Below, in pieces: positions 1 through 5,642 of a DNA stretch of 7,064 bases. Origin of the DNA: Rickettsiales bacterium (GTDB taxonomy: Bacteria > Pseudomonadota > Alphaproteobacteria > Rickettsiales > CANDYO01); NCBI GenBank assembly GCA_947424995.1, contig CANDYO010000105.1, forward strand, positions 1 to 7,064. The letters run 5' to 3'. The notes under the pieces are model-generated. The model made no database searches. It was not told the origin of the DNA and saw only the letters and a program-made list of their open reading frames with translations. How positions within the stretch are numbered: the first letter of the stretch is position 1; the number at the start of each line of letters is the position of its first letter. Position numbers and translations under genes: made by a program.

Positions 1-19
1 TTTTATACTTTATTTAACT

Positions 20-48
20 ATAGTAGCGATAAATTAACAAAAGGTAAA
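20..48 (-). promoter_or_regulatory. leftward sigma70-like promoter, serving a gene beyond the left edge
   Basis: Read on the minus strand, TTTACC (48..43) is followed after exactly 17 bases by TACTAT (25..20). This is a fair -35/-10 pair that would start transcription near position 12 and run out of the window to the left. It matters because the same spacing and nearly the same spacer sequence recur at 1858-1886, upstream of the 510-residue minus-strand gene: 15 of 16 bases match between 23-38 and 1861-1876. No coding sequence of the left-hand gene is visible. Promoters are hard to call in AT-rich DNA; the support is the duplication rather than the hexamers alone. Confidence 0.4.
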
Positions 49-72
49 ATTTAATAAAGTTTCAATTTATAT

Positions 73-101
73 TTGCAAGTTATAATAAAAAATAGTATCG
101 A
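73..101 (+). promoter_or_regulatory. rightward promoter-like motif in repeat copy A
   Basis: TTGCAA (73-78), a 17-base spacer and TATCGA (96-101) form a moderate sigma70-like pair. Both hexamers and the 17-base spacing are kept in copy B, where the motif points at phaB. From copy A a transcript would start near 108 and cross the inverted repeats at 159-271. It would then run into the antisense strand of the 510-residue gene, after a T-rich stretch at 283-294. The -10 hexamer is a weak match, so this is tentative. Confidence 0.3.
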
Positions 102-129
102 TGGATTTTGATAACTAAGATGATGATAC

Positions 130-138
130 CGCGCCGCA
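130..138. promoter_or_regulatory. degenerate PhaR-like operator half of repeat copy A
   Basis: CGC-GCC-GCA matches the TGC-N3-GCA pattern with one mismatch in the left half, and is followed by ACATT exactly as in copy B (2185-2193, a perfect TGC-ACC-GCA). If copy B is a real operator, this is its weaker or decayed partner, about 80 bp upstream of the leftward promoter motif at 20-48. No regulator gene is visible in the window. Confidence 0.25.
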
Positions 139-158
139 ACATTGTTTATTAAAAATTA

Positions 159-271
159 TTGCATGAGATTTAATTAGGAATAAAAACACGCAAAGCCGGT
201 CACTGCAAGGCCTAAATGCCGAGCTACCTAGCATATTTTGCTGCAATCGTAACTCATGCAACCTTACGATT
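159..271. other. potentially structured element with interlocking inverted repeats
   Basis: Two perfect inverted repeats interlock. TTGCATGAG (159-167) is complementary to CTCATGCAA (253-261). AATCGTAA (245-252) pairs with TTACGATT (264-271), leaving an 11-base loop whose first nine bases are that same CTCATGCAA. A transcript could therefore form either a long-range stem closing about 100 nt or a hairpin, or both as a pseudoknot. Smaller stems fit inside (209-211/218-220, 230-233/239-242). On the plus strand the hairpin is followed, after 11 bases, by a T-rich run (283-294). I recognise no known RNA family here (no tRNA, tmRNA tag, SRP or 6S signature). It could be a small RNA, the 3' UTR of the minus-strand gene, or a palindromic element. 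Confidence 0.3.
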
Positions 272-293
272 TATAGATCTGGTTTTTTATTTT

Positions 294-1826
294 TCAAGCA
301 AGACAAACACAGTCTTGTAAGTTATAACCACCTAAAACCTCTGGACAATAATCACTAAAATAATAAGGACCAGCAGATGTGATAGCATTATCGTTATTAT
401 GTTGATCATCAAAAAGATCATGAGTGTAGATAAATTCTAAAAGCTCAGCTTTACTTTTAATATTATGGGTCTTTAAAAAATCTACAAATTCTTTTTCCAA
501 TACTGTTGACTTAGATTCCTGATCAAAAAATTGATTAGGATTGGATGAAGTTATAAAATTTCGCACAAAATCAAAAGCTTCAATTAAATTAGAATTCAGA
601 GCGACAGCAGCATTAATTGGCACTAGCAATTCAAGCATTTTATCAACTGAAATTACCATAGGAGCGTCATAGGTTAGATCTGGAACAAGATTTGCTTTAC
701 TTACGAAAATATATGAAACATCAATAATATCTTTAGGTGTAGTAGATATAATTTTTGAGTAATTTAAAACAGTATTATTAAAAAAAACATTATTGCTATT
801 TATCTTATAAAAATGATCGTTAATATTGTTCGATGCTGCATGATTTATAATTTTAGCCGTCAAGTCATATAATAAAAAAATAGATAAAAAAGGTTGACTT
901 TTTTCGCTTAAAAAATCTACTAATAATATATGATCGCTAAGTTTATCAATATTTTTTGTCATTTCGGAATTTGAAAATTCTAATAATACTTTTATATTTG
1001 ATTCTAATTTATTTTCTTTAAGATCCGGTAAACTCGCTTTAATTAGATTGCTTTGTTTTGATTTTATAGCTTCATTATTAGAGTTAATAGAAGATTTTAC
1101 AAAATAATATATAGCATATTTTAAAGATTCTGTTATAGCTGTAGGTCCATATTTATAAAATATATTTTGATTCACATTAGCATTATTGCTATCGATATTT
1201 GCTATAGCTTCATTAAAGTTTAAACCACAAAACTTACGACTAATATCTCCTTTTAAAAAATATACAGTAACTAAACTTGTAGCAGTTTTAGTGAGTTCTA
1301 AAAGAATGATATTTCTAAAGTTGTTATTAAATTCTTGTTTAAATCCTAGATGAGTATCATTTTTGAGATTAAATAAACTATTGAGAGTGTAAAAAGCCTC
1401 AATAGGATGCTTTAATTTCTCATCTAAATCAAAATTATTATTTGAATATAATGCTTCTAATACGCCAAGTGTTGCGGGTACTAATTTAATTAAATGTCCA
1501 TGATTTTGATATGTTGCTCTTGGTGAAAATTTTTCAAAGATAGGCGCCATAGATTGAGCTAACCAAACGCTATTAGAAAGTATATTTTTAGGCGAAGATA
1601 TAAATTGTTTTAGCAAATAATCAGTAAAGCTAGCCGCAAAACCTATACCAGCCCCAAGTAAAGCGCCGTAAAATCCTTTTTTACCTAAAATGGCTCCTGT
1701 TCTTGCTTCGGCGATTGCTATAAATGAAGAGATTTTTAAAATATTTGCTATAAAAGGCACGTATGAGTAATAAGGCGGCGAATAATCTATTGTTTTTAAA
1801 GTGTCGGAATTTTTTAGGCTTACCAT
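294..1826 (-). CDS. orphan 510-residue membrane-associated protein
   Basis: I do not recognise the family. The N-terminus is hydrophobic: residues 22-40 and about 51-68 could both be membrane segments. The second contains a glycine-zipper pattern (G54, G58, G62, with G60), a motif used in tight helix packing by membrane-inserting proteins. Further hydrophobic stretches occur at about 172-192, 228-244 and 311-328, so it may be a multi-spanning protein or a soluble helical protein with amphipathic helices. The middle is Asn-, Lys- and Ile-rich, as expected in AT-rich genomes. The C-terminus is short and cysteine-bearing (C494, C506, C508, ending CVCLA). There is no cleavable signal peptide or lipobox. 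The ATG at 1826 lies about 25 bp from the predicted transcription start, with only a weak GAGA as ribosome binding site. It stands alone, divergent from phaB across a 407-bp spacer. A secreted or envelope protein of a host-associated bacterium is possible but not shown. Confidence 0.75.
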   Translation of the reverse strand: MVSLKNSDTLKTIDYSPPYYSYVPFIANILKISSFIAIAEARTGAILGKKGFYGALLGAGIGFAASFTDYLLKQFISSPKNILSNSVWLAQSMAPIFEKFSPRATYQNHGHLIKLVPATLGVLEALYSNNNFDLDEKLKHPIEAFYTLNSLFNLKNDTHLGFKQEFNNNFRNIILLELTKTATSLVTVYFLKGDISRKFCGLNFNEAIANIDSNNANVNQNIFYKYGPTAITESLKYAIYYFVKSSINSNNEAIKSKQSNLIKASLPDLKENKLESNIKVLLEFSNSEMTKNIDKLSDHILLVDFLSEKSQPFLSIFLLYDLTAKIINHAASNNINDHFYKINSNNVFFNNTVLNYSKIISTTPKDIIDVSYIFVSKANLVPDLTYDAPMVISVDKMLELLVPINAAVALNSNLIEAFDFVRNFITSSNPNQFFDQESKSTVLEKEFVDFLKTHNIKSKAELLEFIYTHDLFDDQHNNDNAITSAGPYYFSDYCPEVLGGYNLQDCVCLA

Positions 1827-1857
1827 AACCGGTCTCTAATTATTTACAATGTATCAA

Positions 1858-1886
1858 GTGGTAGCGAAAAATTAACCAACTGTCAA
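1858..1886 (-). promoter_or_regulatory. sigma70-like promoter of the 510-residue gene
   Basis: On the minus strand a perfect TTGACA (1886..1881) is followed after 17 bases by TACCAC (1863..1858), placing the start of transcription near 1851, about 25 bp before the ATG at 1826. The -10 is weak, but spacing and spacer sequence repeat the motif at 20-48: the TTAATTTnTCGCTAC core is common to both. The shared core extends beyond the hexamers, which suggests either a common ancestor or a shared factor. Confidence 0.45.
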
Positions 1887-2116
1887 TAAATTATTTAAAT
1901 TTTATTAAGAAATTAGAGCTTTTGCGAGTGCCGTAACCATATAAATATAGAAATTAATAAAAAAGAAATTTGGCTTCGTTGTAAGAAAAATACTTCCAAA
2001 ATCTAATGATGAATGTTTTTTTTAGCAATCCAGATAAAAAATAAGCTGAAGACTTGGAATTACAAAGCGCTCATTTACTTAAAGGAATATGAACAACAAG
2101 CTATTCAGCCTAAAAA
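1887..2116. other. AT-rich spacer segment absent from copy A, with possible decayed coding sequence
   Basis: This segment separates the leftward promoter motif from repeat copy B; in copy A the same two motifs are only about 13 bp apart. It contains no intact gene. On the plus strand a 43-codon open frame runs from an ATG at 2013 to a TAA at 2142-2144, with protein-like composition (for example NYKALIYLKEYEQQAI). It has no Shine-Dalgarno, and its end lies inside repeat copy B. A second open stretch just upstream, in another frame (about 1970-2022), would join it with a one-base change in the eight-T run at 2016-2023. On the minus strand, about 1990..1913 can be read as a hydrophobic peptide containing FIWLR, loosely like the end of IS5-family transposases. 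Both readings are weak. Remnant DNA from a lost gene or insertion is the likeliest content. Confidence 0.3.
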
Positions 2117-2128
2117 TTCAATTTATAC

Positions 2129-2157
2129 TTGCAAATCATCGTAAAAAATAGTATCGA
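2129..2157 (+). promoter_or_regulatory. candidate phaB promoter
   Basis: TTGCAA (2129-2134), a 17-base spacer and TATCGA (2152-2157) would start transcription near 2164 and give a leader of about 70 nt before the phaB ATG at 2234. Hexamers and spacing are identical in copy A even though the spacer itself differs at several positions. The -10 match is only moderate. Confidence 0.4.
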
Positions 2158-2183
2158 TGGTTTTTAGTGATCTAAAAATAATA

Positions 2184-2194
2184 TTGCACCGCAA
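2184..2194. promoter_or_regulatory. PhaR-like operator upstream of phaB
   Basis: TTGC-ACC-GCAA is a short dyad containing TGC-N3-GCA and is followed by CATT. As I recall them, reported alphaproteobacterial PhaR sites (PhaR is the repressor of PHB granule and metabolism genes) are of the TGC-N3-GCA type, often with a trailing A/C-rich tail. The box stands out as GC-rich in an AT-rich spacer, lies about 20 bp downstream of the predicted transcription start and 40 bp before a PHB-type reductase gene, and is largely conserved in copy A. A repressor bound here would block elongation or initiation. Binding is inferred only from the sequence match and context. Confidence 0.35.
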
Positions 2195-2219
2195 CATTAT
2201 TTGTCACGCCCATAAATTT

Positions 2220-2225
2220 AAGGAG
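2220..2225 (+). promoter_or_regulatory. Shine-Dalgarno of phaB
   Basis: AAGGAG lies 8 bases before the ATG at 2234. It is the only strong ribosome binding site in the window; the other starts have weak or no SD. It fixes the phaB start codon and suggests efficient translation. Confidence 0.85.
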
Positions 2226-2233
2226 TAATTATC

Positions 2234-2959
2234 ATGACCAAGCTTGCAGTGGTTACCGGTGGAACTAGAGGAATTGGCAGAGCAATTTCAACAGAGCTAC
2301 AAAATGATGGATATGTCGTGGTCGCAAATTACTCAACCAATGATGCGCGAGCTAAAGAATTTAGCGAAGAAACTGGTATTAAGACTTTAAAATGGGATGT
2401 ATCAGATTATGCAGCTTGTCAACAAAACATAACTAAGATATCTAGCGATATGGGCATGCCTATTTCAGTACTTATTAACAATGCTGGAATAAGTCGAGAT
2501 TCTATGCTTCATAAATTGGAGCATGAAAATTGGTTAGAGGTAATTAATGTCAATTTAAGCTCCTGCTTTAATATGTGTAAAGCTGTAATCACTTCTATGC
2601 GCGAGCAAAATTATGGCAGAATTATTAATATAAGCTCTATCAATGCCTTAAGCGGCAGAGTTGGAGTTACTAATTATTCAGCAGCTAAAGCCGGGATATT
2701 AGGCCTTACCAAAGCCTTAGCTAGAGAATCAGCTAGCAAAGGCATAACTGTTAATGCTGTTGCGCCTGGCTATATAGACACTGAATTACTTAGCAATGTT
2801 CCTGAAAATATCATGCAAGATTTAATCAGTCAAATTCCGGTTGGGAGACTAGGAAATCCTAAAGAAATAGCTAGACTAGTTAAGTTTTTAGTCTCGCAAG
2901 ACTCAGGTTTTATTACTGGTGAAACTATCTCCATTAATGGTGGTCATCATATGCAGTAA
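2234..2959 (+). CDS. phaB: acetoacetyl-CoA reductase (PhaB/PhbB type SDR, FabG-like)
   Basis: This is a classical short-chain dehydrogenase/reductase of 241 residues, the usual length. The cofactor loop TGGTRGIG is at 8-15, NNAG at 82-85, and the catalytic tetrad is N107, S135, Y148 and K152 (NYSAAKAG). The family reaction is NAD(P)H-dependent reduction of a 3-oxoacyl thioester. The PhaB subgroup makes (R)-3-hydroxybutyryl-CoA for polyhydroxybutyrate, while FabG acts on acyl-ACP in fatty-acid synthesis. Features favouring PhaB are the I-S-R-D-S-M-x-H-K segment (86-94), the NISSIN motif (132-137), the TVNAVAPGYIDT region (172-183) and the C-terminal NGGHHMQ, which resembles the NGGxHM ending of PhaB. 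The start has a strong SD at 2220-2225. It is a single gene, not in an operon with a synthase or thiolase here, and converges with the next gene across 22 bp. A PhaR-like box lies upstream. FabG is the main alternative. Confidence 0.8.
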   Translation: MTKLAVVTGGTRGIGRAISTELQNDGYVVVANYSTNDARAKEFSEETGIKTLKWDVSDYAACQQNITKISSDMGMPISVLINNAGISRDSMLHKLEHENWLEVINVNLSSCFNMCKAVITSMREQNYGRIINISSINALSGRVGVTNYSAAKAGILGLTKALARESASKGITVNAVAPGYIDTELLSNVPENIMQDLISQIPVGRLGNPKEIARLVKFLVSQDSGFITGETISINGGHHMQ

Positions 2960-2981
2960 AAACCACCCCAGAACATATCAT

Positions 2982-4814
2982 CTAAAATATATTTTGACTA
3001 GATTTAGGTCTAACAGCGACACTTAGAGAGTCAACGCTATCAACGGTCTGTTTAATTGGTTGTTTTTTTACTATTGCTTTAATTTTTAACACTTCCGATT
3101 CAATAGCTTTATTATATTTTGATTTTTTTATTCCTATATCATCCATTGCTTGTTCTACCCATCTTTTAACAAAAGATCTAGAATTTTGCTTATTATCATT
3201 GGAAACCAATGTGTCTACATGCATTTGTATAAGTTTCAAATCTTTTTCATCTATAGTAATAGCTTGAGGGTTTTTTTCTTGAATTAATAGCTCAGAAATT
3301 TTCTCAATAAAATGATCTCTTATAGCTATCTTGTTAATTGGATCGTTAGTTGATCTATACTCAGCTATTACGTCTTCAGTAATTCTTATTAACTCTTCAT
3401 TACAATTTATATTTAAATTATTTTTTCTTGTGTTTTCTTCGGTTGCAAATATTTTTTTCTCTGTTGGAGTTCTTTCAACTTCTGTGCATACTCCTTTCTC
3501 TATCAAGATATCATATAACCTTTCTGGTAAAATCTTGCTAAATTTTATATCTTCATCAAAAGGAAGTTCTATTGCTTTTTTAAGGCCATATTTATTTTCC
3601 ACCCACTCATTTAAGTCAACCAATGACGCAACCATTTCGCTTGCAATAAAAGCAGAGCACATCATTTTCTTAACATCTTTTCCTTCTTTCTGTCTGTTGC
3701 TAAGAGAGTATTGGCCACCAAACATTTTATCGCGAATTTGGTTGAGATCTTTTCGCTCTCTTTTCCTCTGATTAACAGAAAAAATCTTAGATAAACCTAT
3801 ATTTATTCTTTGAAAAAGATTTATATGAGCATGCATACCTTCGTATATATTTTTATCATTTTGAGCTTGATAAATCTTATCCTGAATAACTTGATATTGT
3901 TTTTTTATTTCCTCTTTCCAGTTTGGAGCTTTAGCATTTAATTCTTCTTGATTTGCTTGTGAAATTAATTTTGTTACATCAATCTTTAAAACACTTGAAT
4001 ATAAATATTCTTTTAGTTGAATTTTATCTTCTGCTCTATATCTATCACCCTGTAGATGAGCTTGTTTAAATGATGAATTAGGCTGCACAATTATTTTACT
4101 CACATGATGGTATTTAGTAATAAATCGTTTGATTAATCTTTGCTCAAGATTAATTTTCTCAGAAACAAGCCTCGTACTTTTATAACCATCCTCAAACATT
4201 AGATCACCGCTTTCTAATTTTAATTCTGTAAATATTTTTTCTTCAACTTTTCTAAAAGTTTGGCTAGTATTTTTAACTCTATCAGCAAAAGCTCCTAAAT
4301 AATCTCCTGTAAATAAATTTAGAGATTTACCCATCTCTATTTCTTCTAATCGCTTAGATAAACTTACTGCTCTACTAATTAACCCAACCTCTTCTATGGT
4401 GATTTTTTCTGCTTGATCAACATTTTGGATAAGACAATCTAATTTATCTGCTGCATGAAAAAATCCTTCAATATTTTGAGTTGCGTATGTAAATGAACAT
4501 ATATAATCAGCGGTTTTATCCCCTCCTGGTATTTCTGTATCACTTATAGTTCTTAGCTTTCTATTCAAAGTCATATTGCCCATATTTTCGATAAGAAAAT
4601 TTTGTAAGAACTCTAACTCTGAAGCTATTAATGGGCCACCCCGATTTTGATCAGTGCAATAATCTAATAATTTTAATGCGTGATACTCTTTGTCACTAAG
4701 AGCGGTAACAGATTTTTTGTTTTCTTTAACACTTAATAGATCATTAATTAGCTTATCCCTTTCTAAATCATCCATCCAATATAATGTAACGTCTCTATCA
4801 AATTTTTCTTTCAT
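2982..4814 (-). CDS. large helical protein with a permuted papain-like (NlpC/P60-type) hydrolase domain; candidate effector
   Basis: The protein has 610 residues. The middle has the ordered marks of circularly permuted papain-fold enzymes (YiiX/YebB-like and related amidases): a G-D-L-M-F strand at 203-207, a histidine followed by a small hydrophobic strand at H237-V-S-K-I-I (H236 adjacent), then much later the nucleophile motif M-C-S-A-F-I-A-S-E at 385-393 with C386. A segment around 424-441 (F-S-K-I-L-P-E-R-L, then L-I-E-K-G) resembles the post-cysteine region of such domains. H237 and C386 are the predicted catalytic pair; the third polar residue is not identified. The inserted region 285-380 is charged and probably coiled coil, with a very basic patch at 348-362. 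Residues 1-195 and 465-590 look helical and match nothing I know. No signal peptide or transmembrane segment is seen, so the protein is cytosolic or exported by a dedicated system. The family hydrolyses amide or ester bonds in peptides, peptidoglycan or lipids; the substrate here is unknown. The ATG at 4814 has only a weak AAGAGA upstream. Confidence 0.6.
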   Translation of the reverse strand: MKEKFDRDVTLYWMDDLERDKLINDLLSVKENKKSVTALSDKEYHALKLLDYCTDQNRGGPLIASELEFLQNFLIENMGNMTLNRKLRTISDTEIPGGDKTADYICSFTYATQNIEGFFHAADKLDCLIQNVDQAEKITIEEVGLISRAVSLSKRLEEIEMGKSLNLFTGDYLGAFADRVKNTSQTFRKVEEKIFTELKLESGDLMFEDGYKSTRLVSEKINLEQRLIKRFITKYHHVSKIIVQPNSSFKQAHLQGDRYRAEDKIQLKEYLYSSVLKIDVTKLISQANQEELNAKAPNWKEEIKKQYQVIQDKIYQAQNDKNIYEGMHAHINLFQRINIGLSKIFSVNQRKRERKDLNQIRDKMFGGQYSLSNRQKEGKDVKKMMCSAFIASEMVASLVDLNEWVENKYGLKKAIELPFDEDIKFSKILPERLYDILIEKGVCTEVERTPTEKKIFATEENTRKNNLNINCNEELIRITEDVIAEYRSTNDPINKIAIRDHFIEKISELLIQEKNPQAITIDEKDLKLIQMHVDTLVSNDNKQNSRSFVKRWVEQAMDDIGIKKSKYNKAIESEVLKIKAIVKKQPIKQTVDSVDSLSVAVRPKSSQNIF

Positions 4815-4913
4815 ATTTTTCTCTTAAAGCCATTACTCTTTTTCTATTATCCTCTCAAATTAATAAAGTTTTAGTTAACTTATGAAAAAATTATTTTCAG
4901 CTAACCTATCTTC

Positions 4914-4942
4914 TTTACATAAACGTAGATTTATGGCAGAAT
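4914..4942 (+). promoter_or_regulatory. possible promoter of the TPR-bamB-der cluster
   Basis: TTTACA (4914-4919), 17 bases and CAGAAT (4937-4942) form a weak pair in the 165-bp divergent spacer, giving a leader of about 30 nt. Alternatives overlap it: a better -10, GATAAT (4949-4954), has no convincing -35. The three genes to the right are so tightly spaced that one promoter here probably serves them all. Confidence 0.3.
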
Positions 4943-4979
4943 CCTCTAGATAATTGTTATAAATATTTATTAGTATAAA

Positions 4980-5636
4980 ATGACCGATTTATTAGACGAA
5001 GTTAAGGAAGATATCCGCGAAGAAAGATATCAATATATTGTACGGAAATTTACTAAATTTTTTAGTATATGCGCAGTGATAATTATTATTGGTGTTAGTA
5101 TATATGTCTGGAAAGAACATATTGCTAGTAAACTTCAGCATAATTTAGGTTTATGGTTTAGCCAAGCAACTACTGCTATAGAGCAAAATCAACTAGATGA
5201 AGCAATCACTTATTTGGATAAAATCATCGAACATCCCCATCAACAATATGCAGCATTGGCATATCTCAATAAGGCAGCTATTTTATTGAAGCAGAATAAA
5301 ATTGGCGAAGCTGAAAATATTTTATTAAAAATGGCGGATCATAAACATTTCAATGTAGCTTTAAGAGAGTTATCTCAAATGATTTACCTTAGCAATAAGT
5401 TAATTAATAATGAGGATGATAAAAATGCAGTTGACGAAATGCTGGCCAGCTTAACTAAAGAAAATAAACCATGGCAATTGTCAGGATTACAGCTAAAAGC
5501 TTTATATGATATTAAACGTAATAAAATTGATGATGCGAAAGCGAGCTTAAATCAAATTATTTCTTCTAAGCAAGCTAACTACTCAAGCAAAGACACTGCT
5601 TCTAGTATATTATCAGTTATTTCCAGAACCCATTAG
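4980..5636 (+). CDS. YfgM-like inner-membrane TPR protein
   Basis: This 218-residue protein has a short cytoplasmic N-terminus (1-25, rich in acidic and basic residues), one membrane anchor at about 26-44 (an uninterrupted V-I-I-I-I core) and a periplasmic part built of TPR-like helix pairs (about 56-84, 90-120 and 167-196). That architecture matches the YfgM/TPR_21 family, an ancillary component near the SecYEG translocon that works with periplasmic chaperones in E. coli. The position directly before bamB and der repeats the E. coli order yfgM-bamB-der and supports the assignment more than sequence alone. There is no recognisable SD before the ATG; the AT-rich leader is close to the start. 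The stop is 6 bp before bamB, so the two are probably co-transcribed. In alphaproteobacteria such genes are often annotated only as tetratricopeptide proteins. Confidence 0.75.
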   Translation: MTDLLDEVKEDIREERYQYIVRKFTKFFSICAVIIIIGVSIYVWKEHIASKLQHNLGLWFSQATTAIEQNQLDEAITYLDKIIEHPHQQYAALAYLNKAAILLKQNKIGEAENILLKMADHKHFNVALRELSQMIYLSNKLINNEDDKNAVDEMLASLTKENKPWQLSGLQLKALYDIKRNKIDDAKASLNQIISSKQANYSSKDTASSILSVISRTH

Positions 5637-5642
5637 GCATAT

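Larger units (their letters stand above)
61..148. repeat. intergenic repeat, copy A
   Basis: This stretch aligns with 2117-2203 with only small gaps. The first ten bases are identical, there is a perfect 19-base block (86-104 against 2142-2160) ending in TATCGATGG, and a second 10-base block CCGCAACATT (134-143 against 2189-2198). Both copies have the same orientation and lie in non-coding DNA. Copy A is about 13 bp from the leftward promoter motif at 20-48, whereas in copy B the equivalent gap is about 230 bp. Three readings are possible: a duplicated regulatory region, a small mobile or palindromic element, or the duplicated 3' end of a lost gene, since both copies can be read as S-I-Y-x-C-K followed by one or two codons and a stop. 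Confidence 0.75.
2117..2203. repeat. intergenic repeat, copy B, upstream of phaB
   Basis: This is the second copy of the repeat at 61-148, in the same orientation. It ends about 17 bp before the phaB ribosome binding site. Its conserved blocks are 2117-2126, 2142-2160 (19 identical bases) and 2189-2198. The sequence between the last two blocks has diverged, while the promoter-like hexamers and the GC-rich box are kept. This pattern fits selection on regulatory sites better than random decay, although two copies alone cannot prove it. Confidence 0.75.

Noticed and set aside
159..261. MITE or insertion sequence bounded by the 9-bp inverted repeats
   Set aside because: No target-site duplication is visible at the two ends and there is no second copy of this segment in the window.
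245..294. Intrinsic terminator formed by the 245-271 hairpin and the T-rich tract 283-294
   Set aside because: The stem is AT-rich and the T-run begins 11 bases after it, too far for a standard intrinsic terminator; on the minus strand there is no T-run at all. Kept only as part of the structured-element observation.
294..308. CaaX or Rab-type prenylation motif at the C-terminus of the 510-residue protein
   Set aside because: The ending CVCLA puts cysteines at the fifth and third positions from the end, not the fourth as CaaX requires, and it does not match CC or CXC termini.
1913..1990. Minus-strand IS5-like transposase tail (FIWLR reading)
   Set aside because: Only a few residues resemble the family end, there is no catalytic motif nearby and no terminal inverted repeat; too short to claim a mobile element.
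2939..2967. GGTGGT/ACCACC inverted repeat spanning the phaB stop codon as a terminator
   Set aside because: The loop is 17 bases and no T-run follows on either strand; the left arm is simply the codons for the conserved NGGHH ending.
3331..3771. 146-codon plus-strand open frame inside the 610-residue minus-strand gene
   Set aside because: It lies wholly antisense to a longer frame with clear domain motifs, is dominated by Ser/Leu/Phe/Ile as expected from the complement of Lys/Glu-rich coding DNA, and has no ribosome binding site.
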